A DNA stretch of 64,000 nucleotides, from the NCBI RefSeq assembly GCF_002741105.1, contig NZ_NIQU01000002.1, positions 62,001 through 126,000 of the forward strand, given 5' to 3'. The notes under the pieces were generated by a model. That model searched no databases. It saw nothing but the letters and a program-made list of their open reading frames with translations, and was not told where the DNA came from. A program made the translations under genes and the position numbers. This document shows positions 17,126 to 26,143 of the stretch, piece after piece (the first letter of the stretch is position 1; every line of letters starts with the position of its first letter). The DNA comes from Pseudomonas sediminis. Lineage in GTDB: Bacteria; Pseudomonadota; Gammaproteobacteria; Pseudomonadales; Pseudomonadaceae.

Positions 17126-18571
17126 TCACTCCCCCGCCACGCGAATGGCGACGTTCTTGGTGCGTACGTAGCTGTACAGCGCTTCCTGGCCCTTCTCACG
17201 GCCGAAGCCGGACAGGCCAACACCGCCGAACGGCGTTTCGATGCCACCGGCATACCACTCGTTGACAAAAACCTGGCCAGCGCGCAGGCGCCGCACGCAG
17301 CGCATGGCGCGGCTGATGTCCTGGGTGAAGACGCCGGCGACCAGGCCGAAATCGGTGCCATTGGCAATCTCGATGGCCTGCTCTTCGCTGTCGAAGGGGA
17401 TGATCGCCAGCACCGGGCCGAACACCTCTTCCTGGGCGATGCACATGTCCGCGCGCACGTCACGAAACACTGTCGGGCGCATGAAGTGCCCGGCCAGTTC
17501 GCTATGAGCCTCGCCACCGGTGGCCAGTACCGCGCCTTCATCGACTGCGCGCCGACACAGGGTTTCGATTCCAGCAAGTTGAGCGGCACTGACCACCGGG
17601 GTGAGGTCCGGGTTGTCCTGGCCGAGGCCGACGCTGAGCCCTTCGGCCAGCTCGACCACCGCCTGGACGATGTCTTCGTAGATATCGCGCTGCACCAGCA
17701 GGCGCGACATGGCCGAGCAGACCTGCCCGGCATTGAAGAAAATTCCGTTCTTGACGCTGGCCAGCAGCTGCTTGCGGTCAACGTCGGCGAAGGCGATGGC
17801 GGCCGATTTGCCGCCCAGTTCCATGACGCTGGGAATGGCGTTGGCCGCCGCATCACGGAGGATCGATTGGCCGGTAGGCACCGAGCCGGTGAAGACGATC
17901 TGGTCGACCTTGGCACTGCTCACCAGATGCGCTCCGACCTCGCGACCGCGGCCGCAGATCAGGTTGATCGCACCCTGCGGCAAGCCTGCCTTGACGATGG
18001 CGCGCACCAGCACGCACATGCCCAGCGGCGACAGCTCCGGCGACTTGATCACCACCGCGTTGCCGGCAGCCAGCGCCGGCGCCAGGGAACGAGCGCAGAT
18101 GGACACCGGGAAATTCCACGGCACGATCTGCGCCGATACGCCCATCGGGTCGTAAACGGTGAAGTCCATGTAACCGTTGCCCAGCGGGATCGAGGTGCCC
18201 TCGATCTTGTCCGCCATACCGGCGTAGTACTCGAAGTAGCGCGCGGCTTCGATGAACTCATCGCGGGCATCGTTGATGCTCTTGCCATTCTCCTGGCACA
18301 GCACCCAGGCGCCCTCATCCGCCACCGCGCGGATTTCCTCGGCGATGCGCAGCAGCCAGCTGACCCGCTGCGCCGGTCGGGCGCGGGTCAGCTCGCCGCT
18401 GTCGGCGCAGCGACGCGCTGCCTGCAGTGCACGCTCGGCGTCTTCGACAGTAGCCTGGGCGATGGTCGCCAGCGGCTCGGCAGTACCGGGGTTGTTCACG
18501 CGCAGGTGCTGGGCGCTGTCGACCCAAGCACCATCGATGTAATTGAGCCAGTGAGAGGCGATCGGATACAT
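17126..18571 (-). CDS. NAD(P)-dependent aldehyde dehydrogenase, betaine-aldehyde type
   Basis: A 481-residue ALDH superfamily enzyme with oxyanion Asn153 (PWNFP), NAD-site Lys176, general base Glu251 (MELGGKS) and nucleophile Cys285 (FNAGQVCSA). It oxidises an aldehyde to the acid. Similarity is to the betaine aldehyde / aminoaldehyde / succinate semialdehyde group, with exact substrate unclear. The ATG at 18571 has a strong GGAGG site. It lies 10 bp after the Rieske gene and just ahead of the rubredoxin-reductase gene, so it probably consumes the aldehyde released by the oxygenase, as for malic semialdehyde in carnitine cleavage (analogy only). Confidence 0.88.
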   Translation of the reverse strand: MYPIASHWLNYIDGAWVDSAQHLRVNNPGTAEPLATIAQATVEDAERALQAARRCADSGELTRARPAQRVSWLLRIAEEIRAVADEGAWVLCQENGKSINDARDEFIEAARYFEYYAGMADKIEGTSIPLGNGYMDFTVYDPMGVSAQIVPWNFPVSICARSLAPALAAGNAVVIKSPELSPLGMCVLVRAIVKAGLPQGAINLICGRGREVGAHLVSSAKVDQIVFTGSVPTGQSILRDAAANAIPSVMELGGKSAAIAFADVDRKQLLASVKNGIFFNAGQVCSAMSRLLVQRDIYEDIVQAVVELAEGLSVGLGQDNPDLTPVVSAAQLAGIETLCRRAVDEGAVLATGGEAHSELAGHFMRPTVFRDVRADMCIAQEEVFGPVLAIIPFDSEEQAIEIANGTDFGLVAGVFTQDISRAMRCVRRLRAGQVFVNEWYAGGIETPFGGVGLSGFGREKGQEALYSYVRTKNVAIRVAGE

Positions 18572-18581
18572 GACGGCCTCC

Positions 18582-19772
18582 TCAGGCGTTCTGCGCGATG
18601 GTCAGCAACTTGCGCGCGGCCCACTGGTGGAAGTAGTGCGTTGGGATGTCCATTTCCGGGGAGAACGCGCCGCCGCCGTAACCTGGCGAATGACGGCCCT
18701 TCTGCATGCCCTCGACCGAGGCGATGTCCTCGGCGAACACCACCTTCCAAGATTCCAGAATGGCATTGCGGCAGGCGGCGTACTCGTCGCTCAATGCCTC
18801 GTCACCGACATAGAACAGGCGCAGGTGCTCGATGGTACGGCCCGGTGCGACCGGTTCCAGCTGCATGGCGAAGGCATGGTCGGCCTGGATGCCCAGCAGC
18901 ACGTTGGGGAAGAAAGCCACGTACTCGGCGTTGCGCAGGCGGTCCTGCGGCCAGCTTGGGAACTGCGGCAAGTGGGTGCCGGCAACGTCGGAGAGGTTGT
19001 AGGCGTAGCTGCCCTGGCCGGCGAACTGCTCGTCGAAGAGGATGTTGTAGTGATCTTCCAGACGCGAGTAGGTGTTCAGGCTCGGGTGCACCCACGGCAG
19101 GTGGTACGCCTCGCAGTAGTTCTCCACGGCCAGCTTCCAGTTGCAGGCGATGTCGAGGGTGGTCGAGTCCATGTTGGCGCGGCGGCGCATCAGGCCCATG
19201 CCGTCATCACCGAGGAACTGGCTCCAGCGCGCGGTCAGCGGCGCCAGCATCTCTTCCAGCGGCTGCGCGTCGCCGGACAGGTTGACGAATACCATGTCCA
19301 TCCAGATGGCGCTGCGGATGGCCTTGAGGCCGTGCTTCTCGCAGGCGAAACGCTCGTCCTTGTGCTTGTCGATACCGCCCACGTGCGGCGTGCCCTTGAG
19401 GCCGCCGTTAAGATCGTAGGTCCAGGAGTGGTACGGGCAGCGAATCACGCCCTGCACGGTACCGGCCTCTTCCACCAGCTTCATGCCACGGTGGCTGCAA
19501 ACGTTGTGGAACACCTGCACCAGGCCTTCACGGTTACGCATCAGCAGCAGCGGCAAGCCCATGAAGTCGACCGGTTTTACCGAGCCGTTCTGGTTCAGGT
19601 CGCTGGCGAAACCGACACAGGCCCAGGTCTTACCCATGACCTGGTCGCGCTCGAGCTCGAACAGCTTCTGGTCGGTATAGAACTCGTTGGACAGGCCGGT
19701 GGCTTGGTGGATGGGCGCGAGTACGGTTTCCAGTTGGTGCACTGGAATTTGCTGAGAAGTGGCTTGAGTCAT
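18582..19772 (-). CDS. Rieske oxygenase alpha subunit, quaternary-ammonium type
   Basis: A 396-residue Rieske non-haem iron oxygenase. The [2Fe-2S] ligands are Cys92, His94, Cys112 and His115 (CSHRG, CPYH). The mononuclear iron ligands are His224, His229 and probably Asp349. The residue linking the Rieske and mononuclear centres, Asp in ring-hydroxylating dioxygenases, is Glu221 here (CEAYHLPWVHP). Glu at this position is known from carnitine monooxygenase CntA and related quaternary-amine oxygenases, so the enzyme likely oxidises a methylated or quaternary amine rather than an arene. The ATG at 19772 has AGGGGAT upstream; a TTG at 19790 is rejected. It is the first gene of the operon. Confidence 0.85.
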   Translation of the reverse strand: MTQATSQQIPVHQLETVLAPIHQATGLSNEFYTDQKLFELERDQVMGKTWACVGFASDLNQNGSVKPVDFMGLPLLLMRNREGLVQVFHNVCSHRGMKLVEEAGTVQGVIRCPYHSWTYDLNGGLKGTPHVGGIDKHKDERFACEKHGLKAIRSAIWMDMVFVNLSGDAQPLEEMLAPLTARWSQFLGDDGMGLMRRRANMDSTTLDIACNWKLAVENYCEAYHLPWVHPSLNTYSRLEDHYNILFDEQFAGQGSYAYNLSDVAGTHLPQFPSWPQDRLRNAEYVAFFPNVLLGIQADHAFAMQLEPVAPGRTIEHLRLFYVGDEALSDEYAACRNAILESWKVVFAEDIASVEGMQKGRHSPGYGGGAFSPEMDIPTHYFHQWAARKLLTIAQNA

Positions 19773-19883
19773 TGTTGTTATCCCCTGCAAGGCACGGTGG
19801 TGGTGATCGGCAGTCGCTAGGGCGCTGCTCGTTGGTCACCAGTGTCGAAAAGCAGGGGATTGTTCGACAAACGATTTTTTGCA

Positions 19884-19916
19884 CTGATATTTATGATAAA
19901 AAATCATAAATATCAG
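19884..19916. promoter_or_regulatory. perfect 14-bp inverted repeat, candidate operator
   Basis: CTGATATTTATGAT and its exact complement ATCATAAATATCAG flank an AAAAA spacer. The centre lies 128 bp before the Rieske oxygenase ATG. The perfect arms and A-tract spacer look like a dimer-binding operator rather than a terminator, since no T-run follows outside the palindrome. A shorter degenerate copy precedes the BCCT gene. Confidence 0.6.
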
Positions 19917-20152
19917 GATAGATGGGTTAGTAAAGCCAGTAATTACGCGGGTTGATGCATGTCGTTAACTCATCGACTCATGAAGAGAAATGGTTTGTCC
20001 GGCGTTGCCACCGGTGCCATCTTGCCGGCACTGCGCAACGCTCTGCAGGCACTTGCCAACCCGGCAAGCGCTGCCTGCTGCGCAGCGGTTCCACGCCAAC
20101 AGCCGCGAAACCGCCCTCCTCACTGATCGCCCACGCTACGGGCAAAGCACGA

Positions 20153-20181
20153 GCTGCCTCAGGCCAAAAGCCTGCGGCAGC
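20153..20181 (-). terminator. possible terminator of the LysR gene
   Basis: GCTGCCTCAGGC and GCCTGCGGCAGC form a 12-bp stem with one mismatch and a CAAAA loop, 7 bp past the LysR stop. There is no clear T-run, so confidence is limited. Confidence 0.4.
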
Positions 20182-20187
20182 CTCGTT

Positions 20188-21114
20188 TCACCCCGCTTGA
20201 AGCTCATCACCGGACTCGCTGGTGACCTGCTCCATCAACCAGTTGCGAAAGCGCTGCACGCTCTGTCGGCTGCTGCGCCCCAGCGGTTCGAGCAGGCAGA
20301 ACTGTGCATCGGTATGCAGCGTGACATCGATGGGTCGCACCAACGCGCCGGTCTGCAGGTGGTTGTCGACCAGGTTCGACCAGGCCAGCGCAATGCCCTG
20401 CCCGCTCAGCGCCGACTGGATCAGCATCGAATAGCTGTTGATGTTGATTCGGTGCCGCGGCTCGCGCGCCTTGTGGCCCAGACGCTGGAACCACTCCGGC
20501 CAGCTGATCCAGTCACGCTGTGGGTCTTCCAGCCACAGCCAGGTGCCGGTGGCCAGCTGCGTCGGGTCGTAGAAATCCGGGTGCTTGGCCAGGTAGCCAG
20601 GGCTGCACACGGGGAACACTTCTTCAGCGAACAGCGGCGTCACCTGCATGTTCTTCGGCGGCGTGCGGCAGTAGTACAACGCCAGATCGCAGTCCAGGCG
20701 GGAGAAATCCTTGACGTGGTCATAGGCGATGATGCGCAGGTCCACTTCTTCATTGTCTCGCTGGAACTCGGCGACCCGCGGCAACAGCCAGAGCGAGGCC
20801 ATGGCGGTACTGGTGACCACCGTGACCTGCTGCGCGCCGCGCCAGTGACGGATCTCGCCGGTGGCATGGGCCAACTGCAGCAGGGACTCACGCACCGTGT
20901 CGTAGTAGTGGCTGCCGGTCGGGCTGAGATTGATCTCGCGGGTGGTGCGCTCGAACAGGGTCTTGCCGAGGTAATCCTCGAGCAGACGAACCTGCCGGCT
21001 GATCGCACCCTGGGTGACGTTCAGTTCCTTGGCCGCGAGGGTAAAACTCAGGTTTCGCGCGGCTGACTCGAACGCCACCAGGCTGTTGAGTGGGGGCAGA
21101 GGTTGAATCTTCAT
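20188..21114 (-). CDS. LysR-type regulator, GcvA-like
   Basis: A 308-residue LysR protein with an N-terminal winged helix-turn-helix (about 8-66: FTLAAKELNVTQGAISRQVR) and a periplasmic-binding-like effector domain from about 92. The start MKIQPLPPLNSLVAFE is the common GcvA-type N-terminus. It lies upstream of the Rieske operon on the same strand with 415 bp between them, and is the likely pathway regulator. A LysR protein normally binds T-N11-A sites; the AT-rich palindrome at 19884-19916 is a candidate target. The inducer is unknown. Confidence 0.85.
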   Translation of the reverse strand: MKIQPLPPLNSLVAFESAARNLSFTLAAKELNVTQGAISRQVRLLEDYLGKTLFERTTREINLSPTGSHYYDTVRESLLQLAHATGEIRHWRGAQQVTVVTSTAMASLWLLPRVAEFQRDNEEVDLRIIAYDHVKDFSRLDCDLALYYCRTPPKNMQVTPLFAEEVFPVCSPGYLAKHPDFYDPTQLATGTWLWLEDPQRDWISWPEWFQRLGHKAREPRHRININSYSMLIQSALSGQGIALAWSNLVDNHLQTGALVRPIDVTLHTDAQFCLLEPLGRSSRQSVQRFRNWLMEQVTSESGDELQAG

Positions 21115-21354
21115 GCAGGCAATTCACGCAGGCGTTGTTGTTATTTGGCCGCTGTCTGGAGAGCGACTCGACCTGAAGCATGCAGCTTGTAGCGTTAAAC
21201 CGATACGCGTCGCGAGAGAAAAGTCACAGCTCTGGTAGACTTGCACGCCGCTGCCAGCAGTTGCGCCACTGCGCGACGGATACCAGTAGAACAGCGCCGC
21301 GCCAGAGTTTCTTGCCTGAAAACCCCGTCAACACGTCAGAACGCGTCATCCCAC

Positions 21355-22349
<995 letters not shown>

Positions 22350-22356
<7 letters not shown>

Positions 22357-22652
22357 TCCGGCGCGCTCAGGCGATAGCGGCTACGCCCCGTCGTCTGCAC
22401 CAGGCCATTCTCCTCCATACGCCGTAGCACCTGGCGCACGCTGACCAGCGACAGCGGTTCGCCGGCCTCACTCAATTGCTGGTGGAGTGCGCGCGCGGAT
22501 ATCCCCTGCTCGTCATTGGCGCTGCACAACGCCTCCACCACCTTGAGCCGAGGCATGCTGAAGCGCAGCCCGGCGGCCTGCAACCACTCACGGCACTGGC
22601 GCGTATCCAGGCCAGCGGAAACTGAACGAGAAAGCTGGGTTTGGGTCGACAT
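22350..22652 (-). CDS. Fur-like winged-helix protein (DNA-binding domain only)
   Basis: A 100-residue protein corresponding to the N-terminal winged helix of Fur (LQAAGLRFSMPRLKVVEAL; SLVSVRQVLRRMEENGLV). The C-terminal dimerisation and metal-binding domain, with its His/Cys ligands, is absent. This is not a frameshift: the stop overlaps dusA and no downstream Fur sequence is left. Similar short proteins are annotated as Fe2+/Zn2+ uptake regulation proteins in pseudomonads. Whether it binds DNA as a monomer, dimerises otherwise or interferes with Fur is unknown. Confidence 0.7.
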
Positions 22653-22847
22653 GCTCGGGCTCCTTGGCAGCTCGTCTACAGTCGGACTCCACCGACTTCG
22701 GCACGTTCTTACGTACCGTCATAGATAAAGACGAACGAGCCGGTAAAAAGCGCAGCCCGAAAAGCTAAATTTTGTCAGTGACCCGACCGTTGAGCGCCCG
22801 CTGCGCCTCGGGTAAGGTCATGCCATCTGTAACGACAAGGCCTCGTC

Positions 22848-23774
22848 ATGACCTCCAAGCTGGAACAACTCAAGCAGTTCACTACCGTAGTCGCCGATAC
22901 CGGTGACCTCGATGCCATCGCCCGCCTGCAACCGGTGGATGCCACCACCAACCCCTCGCTGCTGCTCAAGGCAGCTGCCCTGCCTCGTTATGCCGACCTG
23001 CTGAATCAGGCCATGAGTGCTGGCAAGGGTGACGTGGGGCTGGCCTGCGATCATTTCGCGGTCGCCGTCGGCCAGGAGATCCTCAAGGTCATTCCAGGGC
23101 GCATTTCCACCGAAGTCGATGCGCGCCTGTCGTTCGACACCGACGCGACCCTGCGCCGCGCCGAGCGCCTGATCGGTCTTTACGAAAAAGCGGGGATCGG
23201 CCGCGAGCGCGTACTGATCAAGATCGCTTCGACCTGGGAAGGCATCCGCGCCGCCGAGCAGCTGGAAAAAGCCGGCGTGCAGACCAACCTGACGCTGCTG
23301 TTCGCCTTCGCCCAGGCGCAGGCCTGCGCCGATGCCGGCATATTCCTCATCTCGCCGTTCGTGGGGCGCATCTACGATTGGTACAAGAAGTCCGAGGGCC
23401 GTGATTTCGTCGGCAACGAAGATCCAGGCGTGCAATCGGTCACGCGCATCTACGACTACTACAAGGCCAATGCCTACGACACCGTGGTGATGGGTGCGAG
23501 CTTCCGTAACACCGGCCAGATCGAAGCGCTGGCGGGTTGTGACCGTCTGACCATCAGCCCCGAACTGCTGCAGAAGCTAGCAGAGGACGATGGCCAGCTC
23601 ACTCGTCAACTCGCCCCTGGCGCTGCCGGCGAACCTCGCCAGAGCCTCGATGAAGGCGGCTTCCGCTGGGCTCTGAACGAGGATGCCATGGCTACCGAAA
23701 AACTGGCCGAGGGCATCCGCCTGTTCGCCCGCGATCAGGAAAAACTCGAAGCCCTGCTGGCCGCCAAGGCCTGA
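22848..23774 (+). CDS. tal: transaldolase, TalB type
   Basis: A 308-residue TIM-barrel enzyme of the non-oxidative pentose phosphate pathway. It moves dihydroxyacetone between sedoheptulose-7-phosphate and glyceraldehyde-3-phosphate. The Schiff-base Lys125 lies in [20 protein letters not shown] near residue 31 is the usual N-terminal signature. Length is close to E. coli TalB. A terminator follows 6 bp after the stop. Confidence 0.95.
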   Translation: MTSKLEQLKQFTTVVADTGDLDAIARLQPVDATTNPSLLLKAAALPRYADLLNQAMSAGKGDVGLACDHFAVAVGQEILKVIPGRISTEVDARLSFDTDATLRRAERLIGLYEKAGIGRERVLIKIASTWEGIRAAEQLEKAGVQTNLTLLFAFAQAQACADAGIFLISPFVGRIYDWYKKSEGRDFVGNEDPGVQSVTRIYDYYKANAYDTVVMGASFRNTGQIEALAGCDRLTISPELLQKLAEDDGQLTRQLAPGAAGEPRQSLDEGGFRWALNEDAMATEKLAEGIRLFARDQEKLEALLAAKA

Positions 23775-23779
23775 ATGAC

Positions 23780-23812
23780 AAAGGGGCGTCAGCCAAGCTG
23801 ACGCCCCTTTTC
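23780..23812. terminator. rho-independent terminator after tal
   Basis: AAAGGGGCGTCAG and CTGACGCCCCTTTTC form a perfect stem with a short CCAAG loop and a T-run, directly after tal. Confidence 0.9.
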
Positions 23813-23820
23813 ATTGCGAG

Positions 23821-23884
23821 GTAGGGTGCGCTGTGCGCACCACCAACTTTCTCGGCAGATATCGGTGCGCGCAGCGCACCCTAC
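23821..23884. repeat. REP pair, family A
   Basis: GTAGGGTGCGCTGTGCGCACC and GGTGCGCGCAGCGCACCCTAC stand in inverted orientation 22 bp apart, forming a 64-bp unit between the facing tal and rssC genes. Confidence 0.85.
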
Positions 23885-23896
23885 GGAAGCACTCGA

Positions 23897-24391
23897 TCAG
23901 TGCCGCTCGAGTGCGCTGACCAGATCATGGAACGCCTCGCGATTGGAGTCGTTGAGCCCCATCAGGATGCGGTGCGCTTCCAGCACCTTGGCCTTCACCA
24001 CCTCTTCGGACTGATCCTGCGAAGGCAGATCATCCAGGCAATCCGGGCAGGGAATCGGCCGATCGACGATGTTGAACACCTGGTCGAAGCCCATGGACTC
24101 CAGCAGGCGCGTGATGTCGTCGTGAGTGGTGACAACGGTCGGCAATAGACCAACCTTCTGCCGCGACAGAATGGACAATTTCGCCAGCAAACCGAGGGTC
24201 GTGCTGTCGATACTGCGAGTTTCGGTCAAGTCGATGACGATGGCCGAAAAATTCAACGCGGTGAAAATCTTTTCAATCGTGGCATCCAGTGCTGAACACA
24301 ACGTCAGACGGACTTCACCGACAAACTTCAGGACGAAGGTTCCGTCCTGCTCGGCGAATTGGATGCGACCGGGGCTTATCCCAGGATTCAT
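23897..24391 (-). CDS. rssC: STAS-domain anti-sigma factor antagonist RssC
   Basis: A 164-residue protein. The STAS fold covers about 10-105, with phospho-acceptor Ser63 in the DSTTLGLLA motif, then a C-terminal extension containing CPDC and a helical tail. It pairs with the adjacent PP2C-type response regulator RssB, which would dephosphorylate the Ser and so switch partner binding. The pair is linked to control of RpoS and surface behaviours in pseudomonads (family knowledge). The start overlaps the rssB stop by 4 bp. The paralogous HsbA system is similar, but the tal / PilZ / mlaA neighbourhood fits rssBC. Confidence 0.75.
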   Translation of the reverse strand: MNPGISPGRIQFAEQDGTFVLKFVGEVRLTLCSALDATIEKIFTALNFSAIVIDLTETRSIDSTTLGLLAKLSILSRQKVGLLPTVVTTHDDITRLLESMGFDQVFNIVDRPIPCPDCLDDLPSQDQSEEVVKAKVLEAHRILMGLNDSNREAFHDLVSALERH

Positions 24392-25572
24392 GCAAGGTTC
24401 CTGCTCAACACCAGCAAGGCGATATCATCCGGCATCTCGCCCAGATTGGCCAGACCGAGAACTTGACGCAAACCACCCAGCGTACCGCCAGCCTGGCTAA
24501 CCAGTTGTGGCAACGCCAATTCCTTCTCTTTCAGCGTGTCACCTGGCAGCAGGTCGAGAATGCCATCGGACAGCAGCGTCAGGCTGAAAGACTCTGGCAA
24601 CTGCATTTCCAGATCACCGTATTCGGCTTCCTCGAACAGGCCGACTGGGAGGCCACGGCCTTCCAGGTAGCGCGCCTGGCCATTTTCGAACAGCACCGGC
24701 AGCGGCAGATGCCCGCCGATGCTGTAGGTGAGCATGCCGCTCTCCTCGTCGATCACACCGCCGAGCATGGTCACGTGCTTGCCCAGCTTGCAGTTGATCA
24801 ACCCGCGATTGATGTGGCCGAGTACATCGGAGGGTTTGAATTCCGGTAACGTGCCGCCACGCCGCCACTCGTAGAGCAGGCGCGTGGTCATGAACTTGAG
24901 CAGCACGGTGACGAATGCCGACGACGCACCATGGCCGGAAACATCGGCCAGGTAGAACGCTACGCGTCGCTCGTCGATACGGAAGTAATCGACGAAGTCA
25001 CCGGACAGGTACAACGACGGGATGATCTGGTGCGCGAAGTTCAGGCCATCGGCCTGCCAGGGCGTCACCGGCAGCATGTTCATCTGCACCTGACGGCCGG
25101 CGTTCTGGTCCTCCTGCAACAGGTGCAGGCTGGCCTGGAGCTCACGATTGGTCGCTTCCAGCTTCTCACGATAGAGCTGGTTCTCGACGCGCAGACGCGC
25201 ACGGTCCAGCGCACGGCGCACCGAATGCTCCAGCACGGCGAGGTCTTCGAGAGGTTTGATCAGGTAGTCGGCAGCGCCGAGACGGAGGGCTTCGACAGCA
25301 TCGGTCATCACACCGGCGCCGGAAACGACGATCACCGGCACCTCGACACCCAGTGCGTTGATACGACGAATCAGTTCAAGACCGTCGACCTGCGGCATGC
25401 GCAGATCGCAGATCATCAGGTCGGGGCCTTCCTGCTGGAACACTTCCAGCCCCTGCAAACCGTTGTTGGCCTGCAACACCTTGAAGCCGCTGTCCTCGAG
25501 GTAGGCCGCGAGGCTTGCACGTACGACATCGTCGTCGTCAATGATCAGCAGAGTGGCACTGGTTTTGTGCAT
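24388..25572 (-). CDS. rssB: response regulator with PP2C phosphatase domain RssB
   Basis: A 394-residue protein. The receiver domain (1-120) has Asp56 (LMICDLRMPQ), Lys in YLIKPLED, and the acidic IDDDD. A coiled-coil linker (about 135-170) leads to a PP2C/SpoIIE Ser phosphatase domain (about 190-390) with metal-binding Asp residues (YLSGDFVDYF, ADVSGHG, LLSDGILDL) that appear intact. E. coli RssB has lost phosphatase activity, but here the metal Asp residues are kept, so it is probably an active phosphatase acting on RssC. The ATG at 25572 starts MHKTSATLLIID; earlier codons lack a ribosome site. Confidence 0.8.
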   Translation of the reverse strand: MHKTSATLLIIDDDDVVRASLAAYLEDSGFKVLQANNGLQGLEVFQQEGPDLMICDLRMPQVDGLELIRRINALGVEVPVIVVSGAGVMTDAVEALRLGAADYLIKPLEDLAVLEHSVRRALDRARLRVENQLYREKLEATNRELQASLHLLQEDQNAGRQVQMNMLPVTPWQADGLNFAHQIIPSLYLSGDFVDYFRIDERRVAFYLADVSGHGASSAFVTVLLKFMTTRLLYEWRRGGTLPEFKPSDVLGHINRGLINCKLGKHVTMLGGVIDEESGMLTYSIGGHLPLPVLFENGQARYLEGRGLPVGLFEEAEYGDLEMQLPESFSLTLLSDGILDLLPGDTLKEKELALPQLVSQAGGTLGGLRQVLGLANLGEMPDDIALLVLSRNLA

Positions 25573-25786
25573 GGGGTATCCAGGCAAACTGCGCCAGGGC
25601 AATTTTTGGTCACTGCCCGTGGCGCGGCGCTGCATCTATGGCGCCAGGGCGATTTCAAGGGGCAGACGGTACTCCCATCTGCCGGCCGATTCAAGCCGGG
25701 ACCGGTCGTCGTTCGGCGGCTTTACAGGTCAAATCGACGAGGGTTATAAGAGCCGCGGGAGAGCTCATAAGAAGAGGACAGGGTCC

Positions 25787-26086
25787 ATGAGTCAGAACGA
25801 TCGAGCGTACAGCGAGAAACGCGACTACATCCGCATGCGACTGGAAGCTGCAGTCGTCCTCCATCATGCTGGCCGGGAAATTCCCGCACTGTGCCTGGAT
25901 CTTTCCAGTACTGGCATGCAAATCGAGGCTGAAGCGGCCTTGAGCATGGGCGACAAGGTCAAGGTCCATATCCCTTCAGAACACAGCGAACTCGCCGGCC
26001 TCGACGCTCACGCAGAGGTCGTGCGGGTCGGCGACCTGGGTGACGGTCGTCAGTCGCTGGGCCTGGCCATCATCTCCATGAGCTGA
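25787..26086 (+). CDS. PilZ-domain c-di-GMP-binding protein
   Basis: A 99-residue single PilZ domain with the c-di-GMP ligands of the RxxxR motif (RDYIR at about 13-17) and DLSSTG (residues about 42-47). The ATG at 25787 follows an AGGACAGGG site. It is divergent from rssB, with about 215 bp between them. As a stand-alone PilZ it would report c-di-GMP levels to an unknown partner. Confidence 0.85.
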   Translation: MSQNDRAYSEKRDYIRMRLEAAVVLHHAGREIPALCLDLSSTGMQIEAEAALSMGDKVKVHIPSEHSELAGLDAHAEVVRVGDLGDGRQSLGLAIISMS

Positions 26087-26100
26087 AATCTGCATTTACG

Positions 26101-26131
26101 AAAAAGGCGGCCCAGGGGCCGCCTTTTTTGC
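26101..26131. terminator. bidirectional terminator between pilZ gene and mlaA
   Basis: AAAAAGGCGGCC / GGCCGCCTTTTTT form a near-perfect stem with T-runs on both sides, serving the two converging genes. Confidence 0.9.
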
Positions 26132-26143
26132 ATCTGTCAGGAC

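Larger units (their letters stand above)
19773..20187. promoter_or_regulatory. Rieske-operon upstream region (415 bp)
   Basis: No gene is seen in this gap. It holds the operator-like perfect palindrome at 19884-19916, and a hairpin at 20153-20181 that may end the LysR transcript. The centre is AT-rich compared with its surroundings. Confidence 0.55.

Noticed and set aside
17486..19285. A 599-codon open frame opposite the ALDH and Rieske genes
   Set aside because: A shadow frame; it spans two well-supported genes and their junction and turns into Arg-rich nonsense.
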